Below, piece by piece: positions 12,560 through 24,300 of a DNA stretch of 64,000 bases. Origin of the DNA: Sipunculus nudus (lineage: Eukaryota; Annelida; Sipuncula; Golfingiida; Sipunculidae); NCBI GenBank assembly GCA_026874595.1, contig CM049306.1:105411142-105475141 (forward strand), given 5' to 3'. The first letter of the stretch is position 1. Each line of letters starts with the position of its first letter. Below the pieces are notes generated by a model that worked only from the letters and a program-made list of their open reading frames with translations, did no database searches and was not told where the DNA came from. The position numbers and the translations under genes were made by a program.

Positions 12560-13330
12560 TCCTCAAACTCTATAAAATTGATATTATTAATCACACCATA
12601 TTTCGAAAAGAATCGATGTATAGTCATTCCTGATAAACCTGATCTTTTGAATCTTAGTAAAATTTTACTACGAAAGCGGGAGATGGTTAATAAAACTGTA
12701 ATTGACTCGTTAAAATATAATAAAATATGTACACGTACATAAATGTAGGCGGCGCCACCTTTTACAAAGCAAGATGGTGCCGTCACAAGATGGGAGGAGG
12801 AGAAAAGTGAAGTCGGGGCCCGAGCCGGTCACGTTTAGTCCTATATACGGGTCTGCATCGGCTACCTCACCAACGACAATGAGGAGAAAATAGTTTGTTC
12901 CAGGAATATGTCCTCCAGATTATTGTAAGAAGAAACAGAAGCGAAACCTGCGGAGAGTATTTTAGATGCCACACCTAGCCAAGCGCAAAGAGATCCAAGA
13001 CGCCGTCCCGGGTTAGCTCCAGAATGCCACGCAACGGTCAAAAAAAAAAAAAAACGAAGTCGGACGAGCCAGCAAAACAGCAGCAGCCATGCACACTCTG
13101 CCCCGAGGACCTGCATACCACCTTCACCCGCATACATTTTTGGCGTTGTCTAGACCTCTTTATTTTGGATGATAATGAGTCGTTCAAAATGAAGAATTCG
13201 TGGAAGTCTCCCCAACTATCGCTGAAAATAGATGAGAGTTGATGGTCGATAGACACCACCAGAAAAAAAGGATCGCACGCACAGTGACGCTGTACGTAAT
13301 ACCGAGACCTAAACTCAGAGGTCATGCATA
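12560..13330. other. CpG-richer unassigned segment between the two divergent genes
   Basis: This stretch has more CpG and GC than its neighbours and includes GGCGGCGCCACC near 12750, a near copy of the repeat core. A plus-strand frame at 13024-13242 begins with a Lys run from a poly-A tract, and minus-strand frames overlap it. I see no domain or splice structure, so it may be a decayed exon, promoter sequence or repeat remnant. Confidence 0.35.
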
Positions 13331-13539
13331 AACTATAGGCCTAATAATTTTGGAAAACCGATTTTCGAAAACTTGTTAGTTGTATTTAAGTTTTTTTTTT
13401 TTTGAGGAAATGGTTATTATTTTTTTTTTACAGCTGGGTAGCCGACTTGAGAATAAAACGTGTTCAGTAGCGTGGTAGTAATCATTTTGTAGGATTTTTT
13501 TTATATACATGGCTTTTGTGTGTCATGACCATGCATGTA

Positions 13540-13983
13540 GTTGGTATCGTGGATTCCGCCTAAATTGTCTATGAATAATAGTATGATTGCGCCCACCTCG
13601 TCACAGAAGCGCCATCTAGGTAAAGCCAACGAACTTCTCCAAGCGGATAGGTTGAAAGTTTCTTGCACAAATGACGTCACCTATCACTTTAAATATTTGG
13701 AATGTATTGCCAACTTACTTTTACTTAGTAAGTTCACAGGATTTGGCACGTTATTGCATGCAAGATAACTTAAGTTTAGATTTAATGTTCCGCTGTTTTT
13801 TTAAACAAAATTAAAAGGGCGACATTAAAATATGAATATTCATGAGACGTGGCCAGTTGACTTTTGACGTGTTGAACCAGAATGAACGCACAACAGAATC
13901 AAGAAAGTTGTTCCGCCAGAAAGTGGAGACATTCGAGGCTTAAAGGGTGAAATAGTCTCTTCTGTTTTCTCCGTTCTTCCTCC
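13540..13983 (+). promoter_or_regulatory. Putative cyclin J promoter and 5' non-coding exon
   Basis: A perfect CRE palindrome TGACGTCA lies at 13672-13679. Downstream, a pyrimidine-rich stretch ends CCTCC before a consensus GTAAGT donor at 13984, which could be the end of a 5' untranslated exon that splices to the acceptor at 15168. If so, an upstream ATG near 13884 opens a short frame ending before the donor. This is inferred from sequence only. Confidence 0.35.
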
Positions 13984-15168
13984 GTAAGTTCCTTATTTAA
14001 GTACAGATGTTCGAAAGATGACAAATGAATGGGCAGTAGTTTAACCTAAACTGGCTAAAGTTATGAATGATGACATGTCAACAGTGCCAATAGGCCTACG
14101 GTGTGTCCGAGTTGGGACCCCCTCCGGTTTCATGTATTGATACTGTCAGCTGTTGACTTGCCAATGTCAGAAAATACCATGGTCCTGAAAGTGCAGTACA
14201 GGTCACCTGCCTAAAACTGGCTTCTTTACTGATGGTCTGTCCTTATTTTTCTTGTTCCTACATGGAGCTTATGTGATGATTCCATCAACATGCACAAATT
14301 TGTATAAGATTCACATAAAATTAAGACGACATCAAATTTGATTATAAGGGGAAAATTAGCATGAGTAATGCCAGTTTGTCACCTATACTGCACTTTTAAG
14401 GTTTCAACTTCCATGTCCGTTGTTTGGAATCTATGAATGTATGTTATGAATAAAAATGAATCATCAGATTAGATCAGTTTTAACTTCTGAAACAAAATGC
14501 TGGTCATATCCAGAAATGAAAGAAAATGTCCATTTCAACATTTGCATTAGCAGTGTTGTCCATGTGTGTAGCCCATGTGTGCTGTTTGTGACATAAAAAG
14601 TAATAAATCTAGTAATCCGTGCTCCATGCTCACTCATCTGAAATGTAATATTCAGCAGTAATTTGTAGCAGTTAAGACACTTTGTGTTGCAGTTAAGACA
14701 CTTTGTGGTATTGGTTCTTCAAATCTTTTGGTATATAAAATGTCTTGCTATAATTATACATTGGTTAGATATACTTGTGTGCACATGTGCCCATTTGTTG
14801 GCGGTGATCTTGTTTCAGTGGAAAAGACATAAACAAATCAAAATGTTACAGTTGTTAGGGGCCTTTGTTTAGTCTTTTACTTTGTCTGGCCCCTGTTTAG
14901 ATATCCTGAAAGCATTTAATTATTGCCACATCTTTGAAAATCATATACTGTTCTGTTTGCCTCTTATGAATAATAAATTTATATGTATTTATGACTGTGG
15001 GGGCTTTTTTTCAGTGGAACCAGCTAAGAAAGAGTGAAAATTGTTTACTTGCCTGCATTCATAGTGCTACACCAGGTATTCAAATTGATATCATGACTTA
15101 CAAAGTGAAAAGTTTCTTTCCAAATAAAGAAGAAAAAGTTTAAAGATGAGATTTATTTTTTGTTTCAG
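13984..15168 (+). other. Putative first intron of cyclin J
   Basis: It is AT-rich with no repeat array or open frame of note, bounded by GTAAGT and a TTTTTTGTTTCAG acceptor. The assignment depends on the putative 5' exon. Confidence 0.4.
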
Positions 15169-15257
15169 ATTTCAGAGAAGGATTTGGTGCTGGCATTGAG
15201 AAAAAGAGTTTTGGCATACTTTACATAAAGCACACCTGTATCAGCCCTGCAGACACC

Positions 15258-15373
15258 ATGGCGCTGGACAACTGGTTCCAGTGCCCTCTTGCAGAGGATA
15301 TCAATCACTACCTGTCAATCAGAGAAACACAGCTACCTCACTTCTGTGCTCAGTCACCTCAGATTGCATATAG
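15258..15373 (+). CDS. CCNJ: Cyclin J coding exon 1
   Basis: It encodes residues 1-38 plus two bases, including QLPHFCAQSPQIAY, and ends at GTACCA. The coding part is preceded by about 89 bases of leader after a TTTCAG acceptor ending at 15168. Confidence 0.9.
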
Positions 15374-18300
15374 GTACCAGAACCATTGGTCTATTTCACT
15401 TTCCTTTCCCTATCTTTTCCCCCTCCATGGTGCTCCTTTCCAGATCTTGCCCCGGTGTCTAGTTCTGCAAAAGACTTGCATTCATTGTTAATACTGAAAC
15501 ACAATGTGGCAATCAATATTTTCAGTAAGATGTCATTTGGTTATTGTGCCATCTTGTGGTCATTGAATAAACCAAAGTAACTTGCCAGCAAAATTCCTGT
15601 GCATGGCCTCTATAAAGAGAATAAAATATGTATTGCAAGATTTATATGAAAAGATTTATGTAGTCAAGAACAGAAGCATTAGTTCCACATTGACAAAGAA
15701 ACTAAAAGTATGTCACTCTTGCTTCTGTGTGGGGGGTTTAGGGTAACTTTGATAAAATAACTGTTATGCTCTGAAATATCTGTCTGTCTGTTTACATAAT
15801 TATGCAAATGCTCTAACATGCTTTTAAGTACCACAACTGTGATAAATATAATAGTTGTTAACCTTTTGCCATGATTTATAAATACCCCCTCCTTGTTTTT
15901 CAGAAGATTTCTGGTGGACTGGGTGGCCGTAATATGTGACAAGCACCAGCTGTGTTTCAGAGCTAAGCACCTTGCAGTGACCTTGATGGACTACCTCATG
16001 GATCAGTTTGACATAGACAACAACATGCTCAAACTGGTGGCCATGGGATGTATTCTTGTTGCAGGTAAGTGATACTCTGGTACTAATAAAGGATACATAA
16101 AATATTCAGTGAATCTGTGGCCAGCTAGCTTAATTGTTAGAGCATTTGAAAACATTGTCTAAACTTAATATAATTATGTTTCAATAAAAATCATTCCTTA
16201 AACTGTGCCTTGGGTTAGTTGTGTGAAGGCATTTTTCTCTTGCGTTTTTCCTCAATCACAAAGATGGTGTTTTCAGCTCAGCTGACTGCAATTTATTTAA
16301 TGTTAACTGAAATTTGAATGGTGAAATAGTCCATTCTTAAATCATTGAAAATCTGAATGTCTAAGAAAGATCACAGGAATGACTTGGTTAGGATGAATGT
16401 AAAAGGAACTTTGTTAACTTATTTAAACAGGTTAAGTCTTATAAAAAAGAAGAGGTATCTTTTGTGTGGTATCACTGAAACTAGAAATTTCTAGTTTATT
16501 ATGTGCAGCTGTATTTTTTATGTTAAACTGTAAATCTCTAAATGTGACATTCAACAGAATAAACATAATTCAGGTCCCTTCTTGTAAAAATACCCTGAAG
16601 GTCTAAATTTACCTAGCCAGAATGTATAAACATGAGGCCAGTTGTCTCTCAGTTTTAACCAGAGCTGACCAGGATTTCATGTGAATCTACAATTGCTATT
16701 AATGGCTATATCCCAACCAAACTTCAATTTCAGGCATGTCTCATTTATTGTATAATTATACACAGCCACAGTTGGTCAGTCACTTTTGGATAGCCAGGGA
16801 AAATTTGAAAAGATAAAGTATAAGAAATCTGGCTTGCCAAATGGCCAAATTATAACCATGTTGCAACAACTTGTTTTACATTGCAGCCAAATTTGAGGAA
16901 GGAGAGAACCAAATACCCAAGTATTCAGAACTAAACAGACATGTCTCTAACAGTTACTCAAAAGACGAGTTCCTCCAGATGGAGCTGATGGTGCTACGGT
17001 TCTTCCAGTGGAATATCGGCTTGCCAACGGCTGCTCACTTCATCGAGTACTTCTTGATGTACTCGTTAAGTCCTGAGGATTGTAATCGCATTGATGAGGA
17101 ACAAGCTCGGGGATACCTCGTCAAATACTCCAATTACTTCATGGAAATCAGCTTGCAGGGTGAGTACTTGGTGGGGAATGTAGGGGGGGGGGGGGTTTGA
17201 ACTACCTGTAATGATACTTAAATTGTTAAAATGTTAGTTATAATATTTAAACAGCCATGGATCTATTTCCTTGCCGATGTCTGTCCACATAAGTAAATCT
17301 GATGGGTGGTGATTTTTGTTTCTGATGATAATTTTTATATTATATTCTGACCTTTAAAACAAAAACACAGGTCTAAAAAAGGCGTAGTTTTCACAGATAT
17401 TACTAAGCTTGTCCCCCTCAGTATATGCTGTAATTTTAAAACCTGAATCAGGTTTTCTCTCTTTGACTCACTTAATTTCCTCCCAGATTTTAACATGAGG
17501 GAAAATATTTTGGTTTTCAAAATGCATCTAATCTGTAAATGCTGCAGTTCATAAAAGGGAATTTCTTGCAGAAATAAGACCATATAATTGACCCATAGTA
17601 TGACTGGTTGGCTAAACATATCTGCTGCGCCTTTTCACTTTTAATACTGTACTGGATTATACACCCAGCTAGTCAGCTACCGGTAAAAGTGTCATGAAGA
17701 TGAACATTCATGTGACAAAACTTTTCTAGTTAGCTCAGCTGACTGTAAGTCAGCTGAGCTATAGGGATCACCTTTTGTCCGTCGTCCGGCCGGCCGTCCA
17801 GGCGTCTGTCCGTTAACAGGGCACCAATCGTAACTGCTAGAACTGGAATCTTCTTACTTGACATCCTGGGAGGTCTATGGAAATTCTCCTTGTAAACCTG
17901 AAATTAGGTCACTGTGACCTATATTCTTCGAGCTATGGGGTTCCGAAGTACCCCCAAGAATAATGGAAAATTTGATACAAAAGCTCAAGTATCTGAACAA
18001 CTAATGCATTGATCATCATGATTTTTTGCATGGATATTGATCATGGAGTGTTTCATCAGTTTCTGCAGACTGGTGGCGCCACCTGTATTTTTTCGATTTT
18101 TACCAATATTTTTTCTCTATTTTTGAGACCTCTTAAGATGCGGCCATCTGTTAACAGGGCACAAATCGTAACGACTACACCTAGAATCTTCTCTCTTGAC
18201 ATGCAGGGAGGCCCATAAAAAGTCTCTTTTGAAACCTGAAATTAGGTCTCTGTTACCCATAACCTTTGAGCTATGGGGCTCCGAAGTACCCCCCAGAATA

Positions 18301-21300
18301 ATGGAAAATTTGATACAAAAGCTCAAGTATCTAAACAACTATTGCAATGATCACCATGATTTTTTGCATCGATATTGATCATGGAATGTGTCATCAGTTT
18401 CTGCAGTATGGTGGCACCTTCTGTATTTTTTTTATTTTTACGAATTTTTTTCTCTATTTTTGAGACCTCATAAGATGCGGTCATCTGTTAACATGGCACA
18501 AATCGTAACAACTGGACCTAGAATCTTCTCCTGTGACATGCTGAGAGGCCCATGAAAAGTCTCCTTAATAACTTGAAATTAGGTCTCTGTTACCCATAAC
18601 CTCTGAGCTATGGGGCTCCGAAGTACCCCCCAGAATAATGGAAAATTTGATACAAAAGCTCAAGTATCTGAACAATTATTATATTGATCACCATGATTCT
18701 TTGCATGGATATTGATCATGAAATGTTTCATCAGTTTCTGCATTCTGGTGGCGCCACCTGTATTTTTTCAATTTTTAGCTCAGCTGACTGAAAGTCATCT
18801 GAGCTATAGGGATCACCTTTTGTCCGTCGTCCGTCCGGCCATCCAGGCGTCTGTCTGTTAACAGGGCACAAATCGGAACCGCTAGACCTGGAATCTTCTT
18901 ACTTGACATCCTGGGAGGTCTATGGAAATTCTCTTTGTAAACCTGAAATTAGGTCACTGTGACCTATATTCTTTGAGCTATGGGGTTCTGAAGTACCCCC
19001 CAGAATAATGCAAAATTCAATACAAAAGCTCAAGTATCTGAACAACTAATGCATTAATCACCATGATTCTTTGCATGGATATTGATCATGGAGTGTTTCA
19101 TCAATTTCTGGAGATTGGTGGCGCCAGCTATATTTTTTTTATTTTTTACGATTTTTTTTCTCTACTTTTGTGATCTTTAAACATTTGGTCATCTGTAAAC
19201 AGGGCACAAATCATAATGACTGGACCTAGAATCTTCTGTCCTCACCTCCAGGGAAGCCAATAAAAGGTCTACATGGAAACCCGAAATAAGGTCCCTGTTA
19301 CCCATATTCTGTGAGCTATGGGGCTCTGAAGTACCCCCCAGAATAAAGATATGGTCATATATTAACAGGGCACAAATCATAATGACTGGACCTAGAATCT
19401 TCTTTCTTGACATGCAGGGAGGCCTTCGGAAAGTCTCTTTGGAAATCTGAAATTAGGTCTCTGTTACCCATATCCTTCATGCTATGGGGCTCCGAAGTAC
19501 CCTAAGAATAATGCAAAATTTTATACAATAACTAATGCATTGATCACCATGATTGTCCACAACTAATGCATTTATCACCATGATTCTTTGCATGGATATT
19601 GATCATGATGTTTCATCAGTTTCTGCAGACTGGTGGCGCCACATGTATTTTTTCGATTTTTTAAAGTTTTTTTTCTCTATTTTTGAAACCTTTTAAGATT
19701 TGGTCATCTGTTAACAGGGCACAAATCATATCAACTGGACCTAGAATCTTCTATCATGACATGCAAGGACGGTCATATAAAGTCTATATGGAAACCTGAT
19801 ATAAGGTCTATGTTACTGATATCCTTTCAGCTATGAGGCTCGGAAGTTCCTCCCAGAATAATGCAAAATTTGATACAATAACTAATGCATTGATCACCAT
19901 GATTGTCCACATTTGTATTGATAATGGCTTGTTTCATCAGTTTCTGTAGACTGGTGGTGCCACCTGTATTTTGATTTTTTAAGAATTTTTTTCTTGATTT
20001 TTGAGACCTTTAAACATTTGGTCATCTGTTAACAGGCCACAAATCATAATGACTTGACCTAGAATCTTCTTTCTTAACATGCAGGGAGGTTCATGAAACA
20101 TCTTGGAAACCTGAAATTAGGTCTCTGTTACCCATATCCTTCATGCTCTGGGGCTCCGAAGTACTCCCCAGAATAAAGATTTGGTCATCTGTTAACAGGG
20201 CACAAATCATAATAACTGGACCTAGAATTTTATTTTTTGACATGCTGGGAGACCCCTGAAAAGTCATCTTGTAAACCTTGAAAATAGGTGTCTGTTACCC
20301 ATATCCTTCATGCTACAGAGCTCCATAGTACCCCAATGAATATTGGATGATTTTATACAAAAGGTCAAGTTTGAAAAAAGTATTTTCAATTTGACATTCA
20401 GATGATAAAATTAATTTTGTCAATGTCTTCCTGGTCAGCTGAGCGTCATGACCCCTGGGTCACTTGTTTTTAGCTCAGCTGACTGTAAGTCATCTGAGCT
20501 ATAGGGATCACCTTTTGTCCGTCGGCCGCCCGGCCGTCCGGGCGTCTGTCCGTTAACAGGGCACAAATCGTAACCGCTAGAACTGGAATCTTCTAACTTG
20601 ACATCCTGGGAGGTCTATGGAAATTCTCCTTGTAAACCTGAAATTAGGTCACTGTGACCTATATTCTTTGAGCTATGGGGTTCCGAAGTACCCCCCAGAA
20701 TAATGGAAAACTTGATACAAAAGCTCAAGTATCTGAACAACTAACGCATTGATCATCATGATTTTTTGCATGGATATTGATCATGGAGTGTTTCATCAGT
20801 TTCTGCAGACTGGTGGCGCCACCTGTATTTTTTCGATTTTTACCAATATTTTTCTCTATTTTTGAGACCTCTTAAGATGTGGCCATCTGTTAACAGGGCA
20901 CAAATCGTAACCGCTAGACCTGGAATCTTCTTACTTGACATCCTGGGAGGTCTATGGAAATTCTCTTTGTAAACCTGAAATTAGGTCACTGTGACCTATA
21001 TTCTTTGAGCTATGGGGTTCTGAAGTACCCCCCAGAATAATGCAAAATTCAATACAAAAGCTCAAGTATCTGAACAACTAATGCATTAATCACCATGATT
21101 CTTTGCATGGATATTGATCATGGAGTGTTTCATCAATTTCTGGAGATTGGTGGCGCCAGCTATATTTTTTTTATTTTTTACGATTTTTTTTCTCTACTTT
21201 TGTGATCTTTAAGCATTTGGTCATTTGTAAACAGGGCACAAATCATAATGACTGGACCTAGAATCTTCTGTCCTCACCTCCAGGGAAGCCAATAAAAGGT

Positions 21301-24300
21301 CTACATGGAAACCCGAAATAAGGTCCCTGTTACCCATATTCTGTGAGCTATGGGGCTCTGAAGTACCCCCCAGAATCAAGATATGGTCATATATTAACAG
21401 GGCACAAATCATAATGACTGGACCTAGAATCTTCTTTCTTGACATGCAGGGAGGCCTTCGGAAAGTCTCTTTGGAAATCTGAAATTAGGTCTCTGTTACC
21501 CATATCCTTCATGCTATGGGGCTCCGAAGTTCCCTAAGAATAATGCAAAATTTTATACAATAACTAATGCATTGATCACCATGATTGTCCACAACTAATG
21601 CATTTATCACCATGATTCTTTGCATGGATATTGATCATGATGTTTCATCAGTTTCTACAGACTGGTGGTGCCACATGTATTTTTTCGATTTTTTAAAGTT
21701 TTTTTTCTCTATTTTTGAAACCTTTTAAGATTTGGTCATCTGTTAACAGGGCACAAATCATATCAACTGGACCTAGAATCTTCTATCATGACATGCAAGG
21801 ACGGTCATATAAAGTCTATATGGAAACCTGATATAAGGTCTATGTTACTGATATCCTTTCAGCTATGAGGCTCGGAAGTTCCTCCCAGAATAATGCAAAA
21901 TTTGATACAATAACTAATGCATTGATCACCATGATTGTCCACATTTGTATTGATAATGGCTTGTTTCATCAGTTTCTGTAGACTGGTGGTGCCACCTGTA
22001 TTTTGATTTTTTAAGAATTTTTTTCTTGATTTTTGAGACCTTTAAACATTTGGTCATCTGTTAACAGGCCACAAATCATAATGACTTGACCTAGAATCTT
22101 CTTTCTTAACATGCAGGGAGGTTCATGAAACATCTTGGAAACCTGAAATTAGGTCTCTGTTACCCATATCCTTCATGCTCTGGGGCTCCGAAGTACTCCC
22201 CAGAATAAAGATTTGGTCATCTGTTAACAGGGCACAAATCATAATAACTGGACCTAGAATTTTATTTTTTGACATGCTGGGAGACCCCTGAAAAGTCATC
22301 TTGTAAACCTTGAAAATAGGTGTCTGTTACCCATATCCTTCATGCTACAGAGCTCCATAGTACCCCAATGAATATTGGATGATTTTATACAAAAGGTCAA
22401 GTTTGAAAAAAGTATTTTCAATTTGACATTCAGATGATAAAATTAATTTTGTCAATGTCTTCCTGGTCAGCTGAGCGTCATGACCCCTGGGTCACTTGTT
22501 TTTAGCTCAGCTGACTGTAAGTCATCTGAGCTATAGGGATCACCTTTTGTCCGTCGGCCGCCCGGCCGTCCGGGCGTCTGTCCGTTAACAGGGCACAAAT
22601 CGTAACCGCTAGAACTGGAATCTTCTAACTTGACATCCTGGGAGGTCTATGGAAATTCTCCTTGTAAACCTGAAATTAGGTCACTGTGACCTATATTCTT
22701 TGAGCTATGGGGTTCCGAAGTACCCCCCAGAATAATGGAAAACTTGATACAAAAGCTCAAGTATCTGAACAACTAACGCATTGATCATCATGATTTTTTG
22801 CATGGATATTGATCATGGAGTGTTTCATCAGTTTCTGCAGACTGGTGGCGCCACCTGTATTTTTTCGATTTTTACCAATATTTTTCTCTATTTTTGAGAC
22901 CTCTTAAGATGTGGCCATCTGTTAACAGGGCACAAATCGTAACGACTACACCTAGAATCTTCTCTCTTGACATGCAGGGAGGCCCATGAAAAGTCTCTTT
23001 GGAAACCTGAAATTAGGTCTCTGTTACCCATAACCTTTGAGCTATGGGGCTCCGAAGTACCCCCCCAGAATAATGGAAAATTTGATACAAAAGCTCAAGT
23101 ATCTTAACAACTATTGCAGTGATCACCATGATTCTTTGCATGCATATTGATCATGGAATGTGTCATCAGTTTCTGCAGTATGGTGGCGCCACCTGTATTT
23201 TTTTTTATTTTTACGAATTTTTTTCTCTATTATTGAGACCTCATAAGATGCGGTCATCTGTTAACATGGCACAAATCGTAACAACTGGACCTAGAATCTT
23301 CTCTCTTGACATGCTGAGAGGCCCATGAAAAGTCTCTTTAAAAACTTGAAATTAGGTCATCACCTTTTGTCCGTCGTCCGTCCGGCCATCCAGGCGTCTG
23401 TCTGTTAACAGGGCACAAATCGTAACCGCTAGACCGGGAATCTTCTTACTTGAAATCCTGGGAGGTCTATGGAAATTCTCCTTGTAAACCTGAAATTAGG
23501 TCACTGTGACCTATATTCTTTGAGCTATGGGGTTCTGAAGTACCCCCCAGAATAATGCAAAATTTAATACAAAAGCTCAAGTATCAGAACAACTAATGCA
23601 TTAATCACCATGATTCTTTGCATGGATATTGATCATGGAGTGTTTCATCAATTTCTGGAGATTGATGGCGCCAGCTATATTTTTTTTATTTTTTACGATT
23701 TTTTTTCTCTACTTTTGTGATCTTTAAACATTTGGTCATCTGTAAACAGGGCACAAATCATAATGACTGGACCTAGAATCTTCTGTCCTCACCTCCAGGG
23801 AAGCCCATGAAAGGTCTACATGGAAACCCGAAATAAGGTCTCTGTTACCCATATTCTGTGAGCTATGGGGCTCTGAAGTACCCCCCAGAATAAAGATTTG
23901 GTCATATATTAACAGGGCACAAATCATAATGACTGGACCTAGAATCTTCTTTCTTGACATGCAGGGAGGCCTTTGGAAAGTCTCTTTGGAAGTCTGAAAT
24001 TAGGTCTCTGTTACCCATATCCTTCATTCTATGGCTCCGAGAATAAAGGTTTGGTCATCTGTTAACAGAGCACAAATTATAATGACTTGACCTAGAATCT
24101 CCTTTCTTGATATGCTGGGAGGCCCTTGAAAAGTCTCCTTGTGCACCTGAAATTACATCTCTGTTACCCATATCCTTCATCCTATGCGGCTTTGAAATAC
24201 CCCCCAGAATAAACATTTGGTCATCTGTTAACAGGGCACAAATCATAATAACTGGACCTAGAATTTTATTTTTTGACATGCTGGGAGACCCCTGAAAAAT

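Noticed and set aside
12370-12786. 138-residue minus-strand frame
   Set aside because: It runs across the direct repeat and its C-run, has no domain, and overlaps equally long frames on the other strand.
13024-13242. 72-residue plus frame with Lys-rich start and a CTLCPEDL string
   Set aside because: The Lys run comes from a poly-A tract, only one cysteine pair is present, and no splice partners or homology are recognised.
19189-23960. Three near-identical ~74-residue minus-strand frames (19189, 21221, 23736)
   Set aside because: They are the same position of the tandem array copied with it. There is no domain, and the similarity is explained by DNA duplication.
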